Positions 1-7,192 of a stretch of DNA of 16,739 nt are shown here, one piece after another. Position 1 is the stretch's first letter; each line of letters begins with the position of its first letter. Source of the DNA: CAYLJO01 sp964383905 (GTDB lineage Bacteria > Acidobacteriota > Blastocatellia > Pyrinomonadales > Pyrinomonadaceae); contig CAYLJO010000139.1 of the NCBI GenBank assembly GCA_964383905.1, positions 1 to 16,739 on the forward strand, in the 5' to 3' direction. Under the pieces are notes generated by a model, which saw nothing but the letters and a program-made list of their open reading frames with translations, made no database searches and had not been told where the DNA came from. A program made the position numbers and the translations under genes.

Positions 1-2
1 GC

Positions 3-431
3 GTCAGACCGGACGCGCTTTACCCGGCGGAGGATCTACCCCGCCTGCTCGCCGAATCCGATCACGTCTCAATCGCGCTGCCCTTGACAAAAGAGACGCA
101 TCACCTTTTCGGTGAGCGCGAGTTTGCCCAGATGAGGCCGGGCTCATATCTTTACAACATCTCGCGCGGCAAGATTGTCGACGAAGGGGCGCTGATCAGT
201 GCGCTGCGCAGCGGAAGGCTGGCCGGCGCCGGCCTGGACGTGTTTGAGAAGGAGCCGCTGCCGCCCGTGAGCCCGCTCTGGCGGATGGAGAATGTCATTA
301 TCACGCCGCACGTGGCGGGCCTCACACCGTTCTATTTTGAACGCGCCGCAGCCCTCTTCGCCGCCAATCTGGAGCGATACATTAAAGGACAACCCCTTAG
401 TAATCTCTACCATTCGGAGCGCGGTTACTGA
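3..431 (+). CDS. D-2-hydroxyacid dehydrogenase, C-terminal part (5' end outside window)
   Basis: This is the distal part of an NAD(P)-dependent D-isomer-specific 2-hydroxyacid dehydrogenase, a cytoplasmic enzyme family that interconverts 2-oxoacids and D-2-hydroxyacids. The frame is open from the left edge (VRPDALYPAEDL...), so the TTG at 84 is internal and not a start. Visible family landmarks are the LAESDHVSIALPLT...T strand and helix, the NISRGKIVDE segment with the catalytic Arg, DVFEKEPLP with the catalytic Glu, and ITPHVAG with the catalytic His. The C-terminus ends in ERGY, as in GhrA-like glyoxylate/hydroxypyruvate reductases, so that subgroup is favoured, but the substrate cannot be fixed from a fragment. 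The N-terminal catalytic lobe and the GxGxxG dinucleotide loop lie outside the window. It converges on ppc, with 32 nt between the stops and no clear hairpin there. Confidence 0.9.
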   Translation, partial: VRPDALYPAEDLPRLLAESDHVSIALPLTKETHHLFGEREFAQMRPGSYLYNISRGKIVDEGALISALRSGRLAGAGLDVFEKEPLPPVSPLWRMENVIITPHVAGLTPFYFERAAALFAANLERYIKGQPLSNLYHSERGY

Positions 432-463
432 GGATTGTTTGGCCGCAGCCCTCACCTCACTTC

Positions 464-3271
464 TTAACCCGTATTGCGCAGGCCCGCCGAAATCCCGTTG
501 ATCGTCGCGGCCAGCGCATAGTTCATCTCCTCGCTCGCGTCCCCGGCACGCTTACGCCTCAGCAAATCGACCTGGATCAGACTCATCGGGTCAACGTAAG
601 GATTGCGCAAGCGGATTGAGCGAGCAAGGACAGGGTTATTCTCCAGTAATCGCGACTGCCCACTGACGCGCAGGATCATCCGCCGGGTGCGCTGAAACTC
701 ATCGCCCACCAGGGCGAATACGCGCTCGCGTAGATCCCGGTCTGAAACGAGACCGGCATAGCGCTCGGCGATCGTCAGATCCGCTTTAGCCATCCCGATC
801 TCGACGTTCCTGATCAAATCTTCAAAGAGGGGGAAACTGCTCATCATGGTTTGAAGGAGCCCCTGCCGTCCGGCATTCGCGTTGGCAAACTTTTCCAGCG
901 CGTACCCGACACCGAACCAGCCGGGTAGGACGTGGCGGCTCTGCATCCAGCCGAAGACCCACGGGATGGCGCGCAGGTCTGCCAACCCGCGACGGTCACT
1001 GCGGCGCGCCGGGCGTGAGCTGATCTTGGCGAGGTCAAATTCGAGGACCGGCGTCGCCTCCTCAAAATACGGGAGAATGTCCGGGTTCTCGACAACCTTT
1101 TCGCGGTAAAAAGTGAAGGCGTCGCGTGACATCGCCTCCATCGCCGCCTCCCACTTCTCATCATCCCCTACCTTTGGGCCGTTGGGTCGGGTCAAAGCTT
1201 CCAGCGAGGCGGCGATCATCAGCTCAAGATTACGTTCGGCCAGTACCGGGTCAGAATATTTCCAGTTGAGGACTTCACCCTGTTCCGTGATCTTGAACTC
1301 GCCCGTGAAGGAGCCGGCCGGTTGTGAGACGATCGCGCGGTGCGTCGGCCCTCCGCCACGCCCGACCGTGCCGCCGCGACCGTGGAACAGCCGGAGCTTC
1401 ACATCGCACTCGCCGGCCACGCGATGGAGCGCGCGGTGAGCCTTGTAGATCTCCCACGTGCTGGTGAGCATCCCGCCGTCTTTGTTCGAGTCGGAGTAAC
1501 CGAGCATGATCTCCTGATGACGCCCCCACGAATCCAAAAACGGCGCGTAGTCGGATGAGGTCCAGAGGGTGCGGCAGATCTCCGGGCAGTTACGCAAATC
1601 CTCAATTGATTCGAAGAGCGGGACCGGCATCAGTCCGGGATCACGACGATCACCGGAGGCGGCCACACGCACGCCGCTCAGCTCCGACAGCCAGATGCAG
1701 GATAAGACATCTTCGACGCTGCGCGCGCCGCTGATGACATAGCTGCGCATCGCCCGCGGCGGGTACAGGCGCTTCAGCTCGGCCACCCGGCGCAGGCTGT
1801 CGAGCAGTTCTGTGGTCTCGGCCGACGGCGGCGATGGCAGGACGAGTCGGCCTTGACGGTCGAGATTCGCCCCGGCCGAAAGCTCTGTGATGGCGCGCGT
1901 ATGCACCCGCGCGTGCTGCCGGAAGTCGAGAGTGTGCAGGTGAAATCCGAAGGTGGACACTTGACGCAAGAGGGGGTCGAGCAGGAGCCTGGCCAACCGC
2001 TCCCCGTTATTATCCGCCAGACTCTCGCGCAGCAGTTTGAGATCGGCGATAAAAGTTTCCGCGTCGGGGTAAGCGTCGACGTGCGTCGGCTTATCTCGTG
2101 CGGAGCGCAGTCGATATACAACGTAATCCAGGTAAAGACGGTATAGCTCATCGACCGTGCGCTTCTCTGTCATCAATTCAATCGAGGGAAAGGTCGCGCC
2201 GTAATGGTCAAGGGCGTGCCGCAATGCCGCCGAGACGCCAACCTGACGAGCTGAAGGACTGAGTCGTTCCACCAACTCCCCCGTCGCGCCCATGTAATGA
2301 TCCAGAATGATCTGGCGGGCCATATACAGGGCATCGCGCGTGCTATCGGCAGTCACAAATGGGTTGCCATCGCGGTCACCGCCGATCCACGAACCGAAAC
2401 GCACCACCGTCGGCAGATCGTGCGCCGAGAGGGCGCAGTCATACACCTGTCTGAAAGCGCCGGCCATCTCTTCGTAGAGTCCGGGCAGCGTCCCGATCAT
2501 ACAACTGGGATAGTAGTCGAGGCCCATCTTTATCTCGTCGCGGACGGTCGGCTTGCGGCGGTGCACTTCATCCGTTTGCCAGAGGGCTGTGACCTCGGCA
2601 GTGATGGCGGCTTCGCCGGCCGACGCCGCGGCGTCGGTTAACGGTAGCCAATCGAGCTTTTCCAGTTCCTGGGCGATGCGCCGGCGCTTGAACAGCACCG
2701 TCCGCCGGGCTACTTCTGTCGGGTGCGCGGTAAAAACGGGTATCACCTCCACACGCCGCAACCATCCGAGAGCGGCTTCCAGACTGATGCCGGCCTCCCG
2801 CATACGCTGAAGTGTCCCCCGAAACGTGCCGGGCTGGGCCGGGCGCTCGGGTCTCAGCTGTGCCGCGCGGCGCCGGCGTTTGCGATGATTGGTTTCGGCG
2901 AGATTAATTAGCTCGAAGTAGATGGCAAAAGCTTTGGTGAGCCGGTACGCCTCCGCGACACTCAGATTCTTAACGATTTGCTCGGCCCGCTCCATCAAAT
3001 CGTGTTGATCCGGGGCGGCGGCTTGAGCCGGACCAAGGCTGGCCTGCAAATCCCGATCCTCGATGGCAAGCTGTCGCAGCTCCTCGACCGCATCAAATAA
3101 CGCGTTCCCGGCCTGCTTTTTGAGAACCTCGCCGAGCAGCCGGCCGAGCGAGCGCACATCCCTGCGCAACGGCGCCTCTTTTAAGTCATCGTCGGTGCTC
3201 GCTAATTCCGCCAGCCTCGCCGCCTGATCAGAGGCCTTCCACAACGGCTCTGTTTTCGCCACGGTGTCCAT
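464..3271 (-). CDS. ppc: Phosphoenolpyruvate carboxylase
   Basis: This is a complete 935-residue phosphoenolpyruvate carboxylase, which makes oxaloacetate from PEP and bicarbonate to refill the TCA cycle. All family signatures are present. They are VFTAHPTEVARR with the catalytic His at about residue 183, GSWIGGDRDGNP (293-304), LGYSDSNKDGG (590-600), the FHGRGGTVGRGGGP loop (629-642), ITEQGEVL (661-668), and the C-terminal NGISAGLRNTG ending in the buried RNTG. The Lys in MAKADL (829), the Arg in the SIRLRNPYVDP segment and the terminal Asn match positions that bind the inhibitor aspartate in the E. coli enzyme, so feedback inhibition is probably kept (inference). At 935 aa it is somewhat longer than the 883-aa E. 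coli enzyme, mainly in the N-terminal 150 residues, which include a basic stretch (RKRRRR at 131-136). The start has only a weak upstream AGGAT. A separate promoter in the 213-bp gap upstream is likely. Confidence 0.98.
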   Translation of the reverse strand: MDTVAKTEPLWKASDQAARLAELASTDDDLKEAPLRRDVRSLGRLLGEVLKKQAGNALFDAVEELRQLAIEDRDLQASLGPAQAAAPDQHDLMERAEQIVKNLSVAEAYRLTKAFAIYFELINLAETNHRKRRRRAAQLRPERPAQPGTFRGTLQRMREAGISLEAALGWLRRVEVIPVFTAHPTEVARRTVLFKRRRIAQELEKLDWLPLTDAAASAGEAAITAEVTALWQTDEVHRRKPTVRDEIKMGLDYYPSCMIGTLPGLYEEMAGAFRQVYDCALSAHDLPTVVRFGSWIGGDRDGNPFVTADSTRDALYMARQIILDHYMGATGELVERLSPSARQVGVSAALRHALDHYGATFPSIELMTEKRTVDELYRLYLDYVVYRLRSARDKPTHVDAYPDAETFIADLKLLRESLADNNGERLARLLLDPLLRQVSTFGFHLHTLDFRQHARVHTRAITELSAGANLDRQGRLVLPSPPSAETTELLDSLRRVAELKRLYPPRAMRSYVISGARSVEDVLSCIWLSELSGVRVAASGDRRDPGLMPVPLFESIEDLRNCPEICRTLWTSSDYAPFLDSWGRHQEIMLGYSDSNKDGGMLTSTWEIYKAHRALHRVAGECDVKLRLFHGRGGTVGRGGGPTHRAIVSQPAGSFTGEFKITEQGEVLNWKYSDPVLAERNLELMIAASLEALTRPNGPKVGDDEKWEAAMEAMSRDAFTFYREKVVENPDILPYFEEATPVLEFDLAKISSRPARRSDRRGLADLRAIPWVFGWMQSRHVLPGWFGVGYALEKFANANAGRQGLLQTMMSSFPLFEDLIRNVEIGMAKADLTIAERYAGLVSDRDLRERVFALVGDEFQRTRRMILRVSGQSRLLENNPVLARSIRLRNPYVDPMSLIQVDLLRRKRAGDASEEMNYALAATINGISAGLRNTG

Positions 3272-3484
3272 AGTCCGTGATCATCCTAATCGATATACCC
3301 GAGATGGGAAAAGCTTAAACCGCCGAAGAACACCGTAACCTCTGGTAGAAGCGGGGTGTGCCAATGTCCCGCGCCGTCATTAGTCTCACACATCAGTAGG
3401 GTCATGGAGATTGTCAACCCTCGACGCCTCGGTATGGATCATCAACAAGAGGGCTGCAGAGCCGTGGGATTAATCCGCCTAAAG
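3272..3484. other. Intergenic gap between ppc and the DUF72 gene
   Basis: This 213-bp non-coding stretch must hold any ppc promoter and the end of the hsp70-DUF72 transcript. On the minus strand there is a perfect TTGACA (3412-3417 on the plus strand), but no good -10 box lies 16-18 nt downstream of it. No strong hairpin with a T tract was found. Confidence 0.5.
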
Positions 3485-4213
3485 TTAGGTGTTGAGTATC
3501 TGCTGTAGCGTCTCCGCATTGCGCACCGCATTCCCGCCCCCGTCGTTATTAAAGTATACAAACACCTCACGCTTCATCTCATCCCACTCTCGGATGCGCT
3601 CCGCCCACCAATACAAGTCCTCGCCAGAATAGGACCCCGCGTACAAGTGCTCCCGGTCGGGACCGTGCAGGCGCACATAAACAAACGAACCGGTCGCGCG
3701 CAGGATGCACGGCAGCCATGCCCCGCTCATCACGCAGTAAGCTGCGCCCCTCTCTTCCAGCAGCTGAAAGATCTCCTCACGGTGCCAGCTCGGGTGCCGG
3801 AACTCGACGGCTACTTTGAGCCCCGCCGGCAGCATCAGCAGGAAGTATTTAAGCCGCGCGTAGTCGTAAGTAAACTTCGGCGGGAGCTGGACGAGCAATA
3901 TGCCCCGCTTACTGCCCAGGAAATCAAGCCCGCGGCCGATGCGCGCGAGCCATTTCTCCGGCGCGTAGAGTCGTGCGGTGTGGGTCAGGCCGCGTGGGGC
4001 TTTGACCGTCATCGAGAACCCCGCCGGCACCTGCCGGCGCCAGCGCAGGAAGGTGGCGTCTCGTGGCCAGCGGTAGTAACTGCTGTTCACTTCAACCGTG
4101 CTGAAGCGCCGGGTGTAATGGTCGAGCCTATGATGCGCCGGTGTGTTAAAAGGATAGAGCACGCCCTCCCAGTGATCATAGCTCCAGCCCGAGGTGCCGA
4201 TCCGGATAGTCAT
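3485..4213 (-). CDS. DUF72 family TIM-barrel protein (YecE-like)
   Basis: This is a 242-residue protein of the DUF72 (YecE) family, predicted to fold as a TIM barrel and of unproven biochemical function. Characteristic blocks occur in order: IGTSGWSY at 5-12, EVNSSYYR at 41-48, VKAPRGLTH at 70-78, the VQLPP strand at 108-112, VEFRHPSW at 136-143, RLHGP at 181-185, and the terminal VYFNNDGGGNAVRNA at 219-233. The length is typical for the family and nothing looks truncated. The ATG lies 17 nt after the stop of the upstream Hsp70-like gene on the same strand, and a GGTGG ribosome-binding site precedes it. The two genes are therefore very likely co-transcribed. The pairing hints at a shared role, but the sequence alone does not say which. 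Confidence 0.93.
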   Translation of the reverse strand: MTIRIGTSGWSYDHWEGVLYPFNTPAHHRLDHYTRRFSTVEVNSSYYRWPRDATFLRWRRQVPAGFSMTVKAPRGLTHTARLYAPEKWLARIGRGLDFLGSKRGILLVQLPPKFTYDYARLKYFLLMLPAGLKVAVEFRHPSWHREEIFQLLEERGAAYCVMSGAWLPCILRATGSFVYVRLHGPDREHLYAGSYSGEDLYWWAERIREWDEMKREVFVYFNNDGGGNAVRNAETLQQILNT

Positions 4214-4230
4214 CAGTAGCCACCACAGCC

Positions 4231-5793
4231 TTAAGCCGAAGACCGCTTGGCGCTGGTGGCGCTGGCCCGATGCCCGTGAAGCCTGTAGTTGCGCCGGTAC
4301 CGGGTGGCGTGGTTAAGAATGTCGACTTCGATGATCCCTTTCCGGTCGCAGGTGTAGATTTCTTCGATCAACTGCTCGCCCGGTGAGGTGCGGGCGACCG
4401 AGACGTCGTTTAACCGCTGATCATTCTGTAACGCGGGGTCGAACGGGAAATAGATCTCGTCCCAGAGGGTGATGTCTCCGGTGGGGTGCCCGTGCTCGTC
4501 AACCCGGCTGCACTCGAGATAGCGAAAGTGGCCGACGTTGTGTGCGGGGTTGTAAAGGCGCGTACGGGTAAGTTTTTCACCGTTCTCGGCCGGGAGTAGC
4601 GTCTCTTTTTCGAATAGCACGTCGAGCGTCACAGAGCGTCCCATCTCGGCTTCACGCCACACGCCGAAATGGCGCGTGAAACGTTCGCGCAAAGAGTAGC
4701 CCGCTTCTGAATCTGCGGCGATGGCTAATCCGATCGCCGTCGCCGCGTGAGGATAAGGCGACTTCCGTATCTGGTGGGTATAGCGGTCGCGCAGCATGCG
4801 GCCGACAATGGGCAAAGCGCTCGACCCCCCGACCAGATAGATTGCCGCCACTAAGCGCCAATCCAGCTTCGCCTCGGCGGGCGATCGTTGCATCGCTTTC
4901 TCTAGCGCTTCAACGGTCCGCTCGACGAGCGATCGACAGTGCTCGTAGAATTCGCCGGCGCTGACGATCACCTCACCCGCGCCCTCCAACACGCGCCCCA
5001 GGTCAATGACAATCTTACGCGTGTTTGGATGGAGGCCCTCTTTCTTCTCGCGGCACTCTTCGAGGAGGCGGAGGCGTAGTTGTTCAGGCACGTCTCCAAT
5101 TCCTGCCTGGTCGAGCGCCAATTCAAGCAGGATATTGTCAAAATCATCCCCGCCAAGCTGTGTAATGCCTTCGCTGCTGACCACCTCGTGCCGCCGGTTG
5201 GCGATGCTGATGACCGAAGCATCAAAGGTTCCCCCGCCGAGGTCGTAAACTATCACGTACTCCCGGCGTGAAAAAGTCCCTGCGCTGAGGTAGTGATGAG
5301 CGTACTCGATGCCGGCCGCCGACGGCTCGTTGATCATCCCACGCACGTGGAAGCCGGCGCGCCGAAACGCTTCCAGAGTAATAAAGCGTTGATTGCTGTT
5401 GGCGTTAGCCGGCACCGAGATCATCGCTTCCAGCTTCTCTTGCGGCTTGATGCGCAGGTTCGAGCGCTTGTAGAGGTCATGACGCAGGTGTGACAGAAAT
5501 TCCGTGAGGAGTTCAAGCGCTGTCAGAGCTCGGTTGCCGAAGGCCACTTGTGATTCGGGTCCGAGTGTGGCCAGCTCGCGCTTAAAAGAGCGTAGCAGTA
5601 GCCACCCGGGCTCATTCTGGCGCGCGGCCGCATCCAGCCCGAACAGGCACTCGCCGTCGCATTCAGCCACAAGTGACGGGTACCACTCCTGGGTATCACC
5701 GCCATCGGTATGAAAGCTGATAACGGGGTAGTTGCCCCGGTCAACCGCTGCCACCACAGTCCGGGTGGTGCCATAGTCTATTCCTAGAAGCAT
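4231..5793 (-). CDS. Hsp70-family ATPase, short form without lid domain
   Basis: This is a cytoplasmic Hsp70/actin-fold ATPase of 520 residues. The nucleotide-binding domain covers about residues 1-365, with phosphate-1 loop GIDYGTTRTVVA (4-15), a Lys in RSFKREL (about 71) where DnaK has its catalytic Lys70, phosphate-2 DLGGGTFD (184-191) with the Thr, a GGDDFDN segment (214-220), and adenosine motif VGGSSALPIVG (321-331). The C-terminal 150 residues look like a reduced beta-sandwich substrate-binding domain, with a TLLPAENG-like entry and GIIEVDI near 486-492. The conserved DnaK interdomain linker and the alpha-helical lid are not recognisable, and a basic, Ser-rich tail ends the protein. 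DnaK is about 638 residues, so this is an Hsp70 relative and not the housekeeping dnaK. No dnaJ or grpE is adjacent. An AAGGA ribosome-binding site lies 7 nt before the ATG. Confidence 0.93.
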   Translation of the reverse strand: MLLGIDYGTTRTVVAAVDRGNYPVISFHTDGGDTQEWYPSLVAECDGECLFGLDAAARQNEPGWLLLRSFKRELATLGPESQVAFGNRALTALELLTEFLSHLRHDLYKRSNLRIKPQEKLEAMISVPANANSNQRFITLEAFRRAGFHVRGMINEPSAAGIEYAHHYLSAGTFSRREYVIVYDLGGGTFDASVISIANRRHEVVSSEGITQLGGDDFDNILLELALDQAGIGDVPEQLRLRLLEECREKKEGLHPNTRKIVIDLGRVLEGAGEVIVSAGEFYEHCRSLVERTVEALEKAMQRSPAEAKLDWRLVAAIYLVGGSSALPIVGRMLRDRYTHQIRKSPYPHAATAIGLAIAADSEAGYSLRERFTRHFGVWREAEMGRSVTLDVLFEKETLLPAENGEKLTRTRLYNPAHNVGHFRYLECSRVDEHGHPTGDITLWDEIYFPFDPALQNDQRLNDVSVARTSPGEQLIEEIYTCDRKGIIEVDILNHATRYRRNYRLHGHRASATSAKRSSA

Positions 5794-6208
5794 TGCATCA
5801 TCCTTGCTATTGATTTAACGGTCTCGCCGGGCTTATCTACGCCTCGCGCCTTTCCGATTCCCGGCCGTCAGCGCGCGCGAAGAAGACCGGCGTGACAGGG
5901 TAACCATTCATGCTTCGATGTGCAACACCCGATCGTCAGCTAGGATTGACAGGATTAACAAGAAAAAGCGGTAAAGTTTATACCGTCCTGAGTATCTATC
6001 CCATCCGGCAGATGCATTGCTACTTCCGGCCCAGGAGCCGGATGCGGGCGGTAAACGCGCGGTGGTCGCTCCCACCGAACGTCAAAAATTGCGGTGAATC
6101 CACCTCCCGCGCGGTTATCTGCCACGAAAACGCTCTTTTGCTGTCTGAGATTTCTTGAGCGATTATACCGCAATAAACGTTCCGGTTATCGCGCGCATCT
6201 AATTTGAG
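5794..6208. other. Long intergenic region with repeat words
   Basis: This non-coding stretch, between the divergent hsp70-like and M23 genes, should carry both promoters. Short reading frames on both strands lack ribosome-binding sites and protein-like composition. It contains the AGGATTGAC/AGGATTAAC tandem words and a small CGGTA/TACCG hairpin, described separately. No RNA gene was recognised. Confidence 0.5.
5942..5985. repeat. Tandem near-identical 9-mers plus a small hairpin
   Basis: AGGATTGAC (5942-5950) is followed directly by AGGATTAAC (5951-5959), a one-base variant. Ten bases further on, CGGTA (5969-5973) and TACCG (5981-5985) can form a hairpin with an inner TAAA/TTTA symmetry. Words of the type GGATT(G/T/A)ACAGGATTAACA occur as dispersed repeats in many environmental bacterial genomes, so this may be a copy or remnant. 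The identification as a family member is from memory and is tentative. Confidence 0.4.
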
Positions 6209-6268
6209 AAAGAGTCGGATCCGAAGATGTCTCCTGAATTTTATATGACTCTTTTCCCGTATCTTCGG
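6209..6268. promoter_or_regulatory. Interleaved inverted repeats abutting the M23 start codon
   Basis: Two perfect 8-bp inverted repeats interleave in the order A-B-A'-B'. AAAGAGTC (6209-6216) pairs with GACTCTTT (6247-6254), and CCGAAGAT (6221-6228) pairs with ATCTTCGG (6261-6268). Between A and B lies the perfect 10-bp palindrome TCGGATCCGA (6215-6224). B' ends one base before the ATG at 6270, and no Shine-Dalgarno sequence precedes that start. As RNA this would be an H-type pseudoknot. As DNA it could be a compound operator around the AT-rich TTTTATATG at 6239-6247. The symmetry is seen directly, and the function is inferred. Confidence 0.45.
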
Positions 6269-6269
6269 T

Positions 6270-6827
6270 ATGAGAAAGTTGATCCTTTTAATTTGTGCCA
6301 TCTTTGTGGTGGCACTCCTCACACACCTAAATTGGGCACCCGTTTCCGGTGCCACTCGCAGGATAGCTGACAGCATCATCTTACCTTTGCGAATTGCCGG
6401 GCTATATGTGAGAGAGCCAGATCAGAAACTGATAATCCCTCTTCATGATGTTCACGTAAAGCAGATAAAAGATACATGGCATGCGCCCCGCGAGGGGGAT
6501 CGCCTCCATGAAGGGCAAGATATTTTTGCGCGACGGGGCACTTCCGTCTATTCCGCGACCGACGGGTATGTCGTCCGCATCGGAGAAAATCAGTTGGGCG
6601 GCAATACAGTCTCTATTATAGGGGCAGGAGGAAGAGTCTACTACTATGCTCACCTGGATTCGTATGCTCCTAATCTGGCCACCGGTGATCACGTCACGAC
6701 AGAGACGGTTATCGGATACGTCGGCACGACGGGAAATGCGCGCGGCACCCCGCCCCACCTTCACTTTGGAGTTTATACTTCGACAGGGGCTATTAATCCC
6801 CTGCCGCTTCTGACTAATAGATCCTGA
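6270..6827 (+). CDS. Exported M23 (LytM-type) peptidase
   Basis: This 185-residue protein is predicted to be a zinc metallopeptidase of the M23 (lysostaphin/LytM) family acting on peptidoglycan cross-links outside the cytoplasm. Residues 1-28 form an uncleaved signal anchor or signal peptide (MRKLILLICAIFVVALLTHL...). The M23 domain spans about 55-180. Zinc ligands are His80 and Asp84 (HEGQD) and His165 of the HLH motif (163-165). His128 of YYYAHLD and His163 are the expected catalytic histidines, so the site looks complete. The glycine-rich GTTGNARGTPPHLHFG block is typical. There is no LysM, SH3 or coiled-coil region, so its partner specificity is unknown. The start has no clear ribosome-binding site and sits directly after a set of inverted repeats. 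A weak terminator-like hairpin lies about 70 nt after the stop. Confidence 0.93.
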   Translation: MRKLILLICAIFVVALLTHLNWAPVSGATRRIADSIILPLRIAGLYVREPDQKLIIPLHDVHVKQIKDTWHAPREGDRLHEGQDIFARRGTSVYSATDGYVVRIGENQLGGNTVSIIGAGGRVYYYAHLDSYAPNLATGDHVTTETVIGYVGTTGNARGTPPHLHFGVYTSTGAINPLPLLTNRS

Positions 6828-6896
6828 CACGGGGCGGTTTTGCCCGCGAGAGGCTTTCACGCTCGCAGGCGCTAAGTCCGCTGTTTAGCTATGATT

Positions 6897-6915
6897 GCGC
6901 GTGGACGCGCGTTTT
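6897..6915 (+). terminator. Short GC hairpin followed by TTTT
   Basis: GCGCGT (6897-6902) and ACGCGC (6905-6910) form a perfect stem. With a four-base loop this leaves five pairs. GTTTT follows at 6911-6915. It is placed about 70 nt downstream of the M23 stop and could act as a weak intrinsic terminator. The stem and T tract are both short. Confidence 0.3.
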
Positions 6916-7192
6916 CGCTGCGGATTCTATCCCTGGCGCGACTATTCATAATGCTCTCAAGTTGCTATTATTGCTCAGGTTGTCGGCTGAGGCTGGACAT
7001 GCCTCGCGACAAGATGTGACGGGGTCGTGAAAGGAGATCTGAGGCAAAAACCCCCATTCCCGATTGGTTACCGGCTCCGCAATCCTTCACGAGTCCGATG
7101 CGAGCTTCACATTCAAGTCAATTGAGAGTTTCCAGGCTGCTCTCACATATTTCTTCGGCGATCTCCGTCTATATTGCCACGGGACCACTAAC
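6916..7192. other. Intergenic region and leader of the secreted 791-aa protein
   Basis: No convincing gene lies here. A strong AAGGAGAT at 7031-7038 has no start codon at a useful distance. A TTG at 7064 in the downstream frame would add 43 residues, but the added stretch would bury a clean signal peptide inside the protein. The leader of the secreted protein is therefore taken as non-coding. Confidence 0.5.

Noticed and set aside
3389..3417. Perfect TTGACA on the minus strand as the ppc promoter
   Set aside because: The hexamer at the right distance is GATGTG, a poor -10 box, so it is not called as a promoter.
6020..6379. Minus-strand 119-residue frame overlapping the M23 start
   Set aside because: It overlaps a clear M23 gene, is very rich in Arg and shows no domain-like pattern.
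7031..7050. Strong AAGGAGAT ribosome-binding-like site
   Set aside because: No start codon lies within 4-12 bases, and the following frames are short.
7064..7192. In-frame TTG start extending the 791-aa protein by 43 residues
   Set aside because: The extension would place a clean Sec signal peptide inside the protein. The ATG at 7193 starts exactly at that signal.
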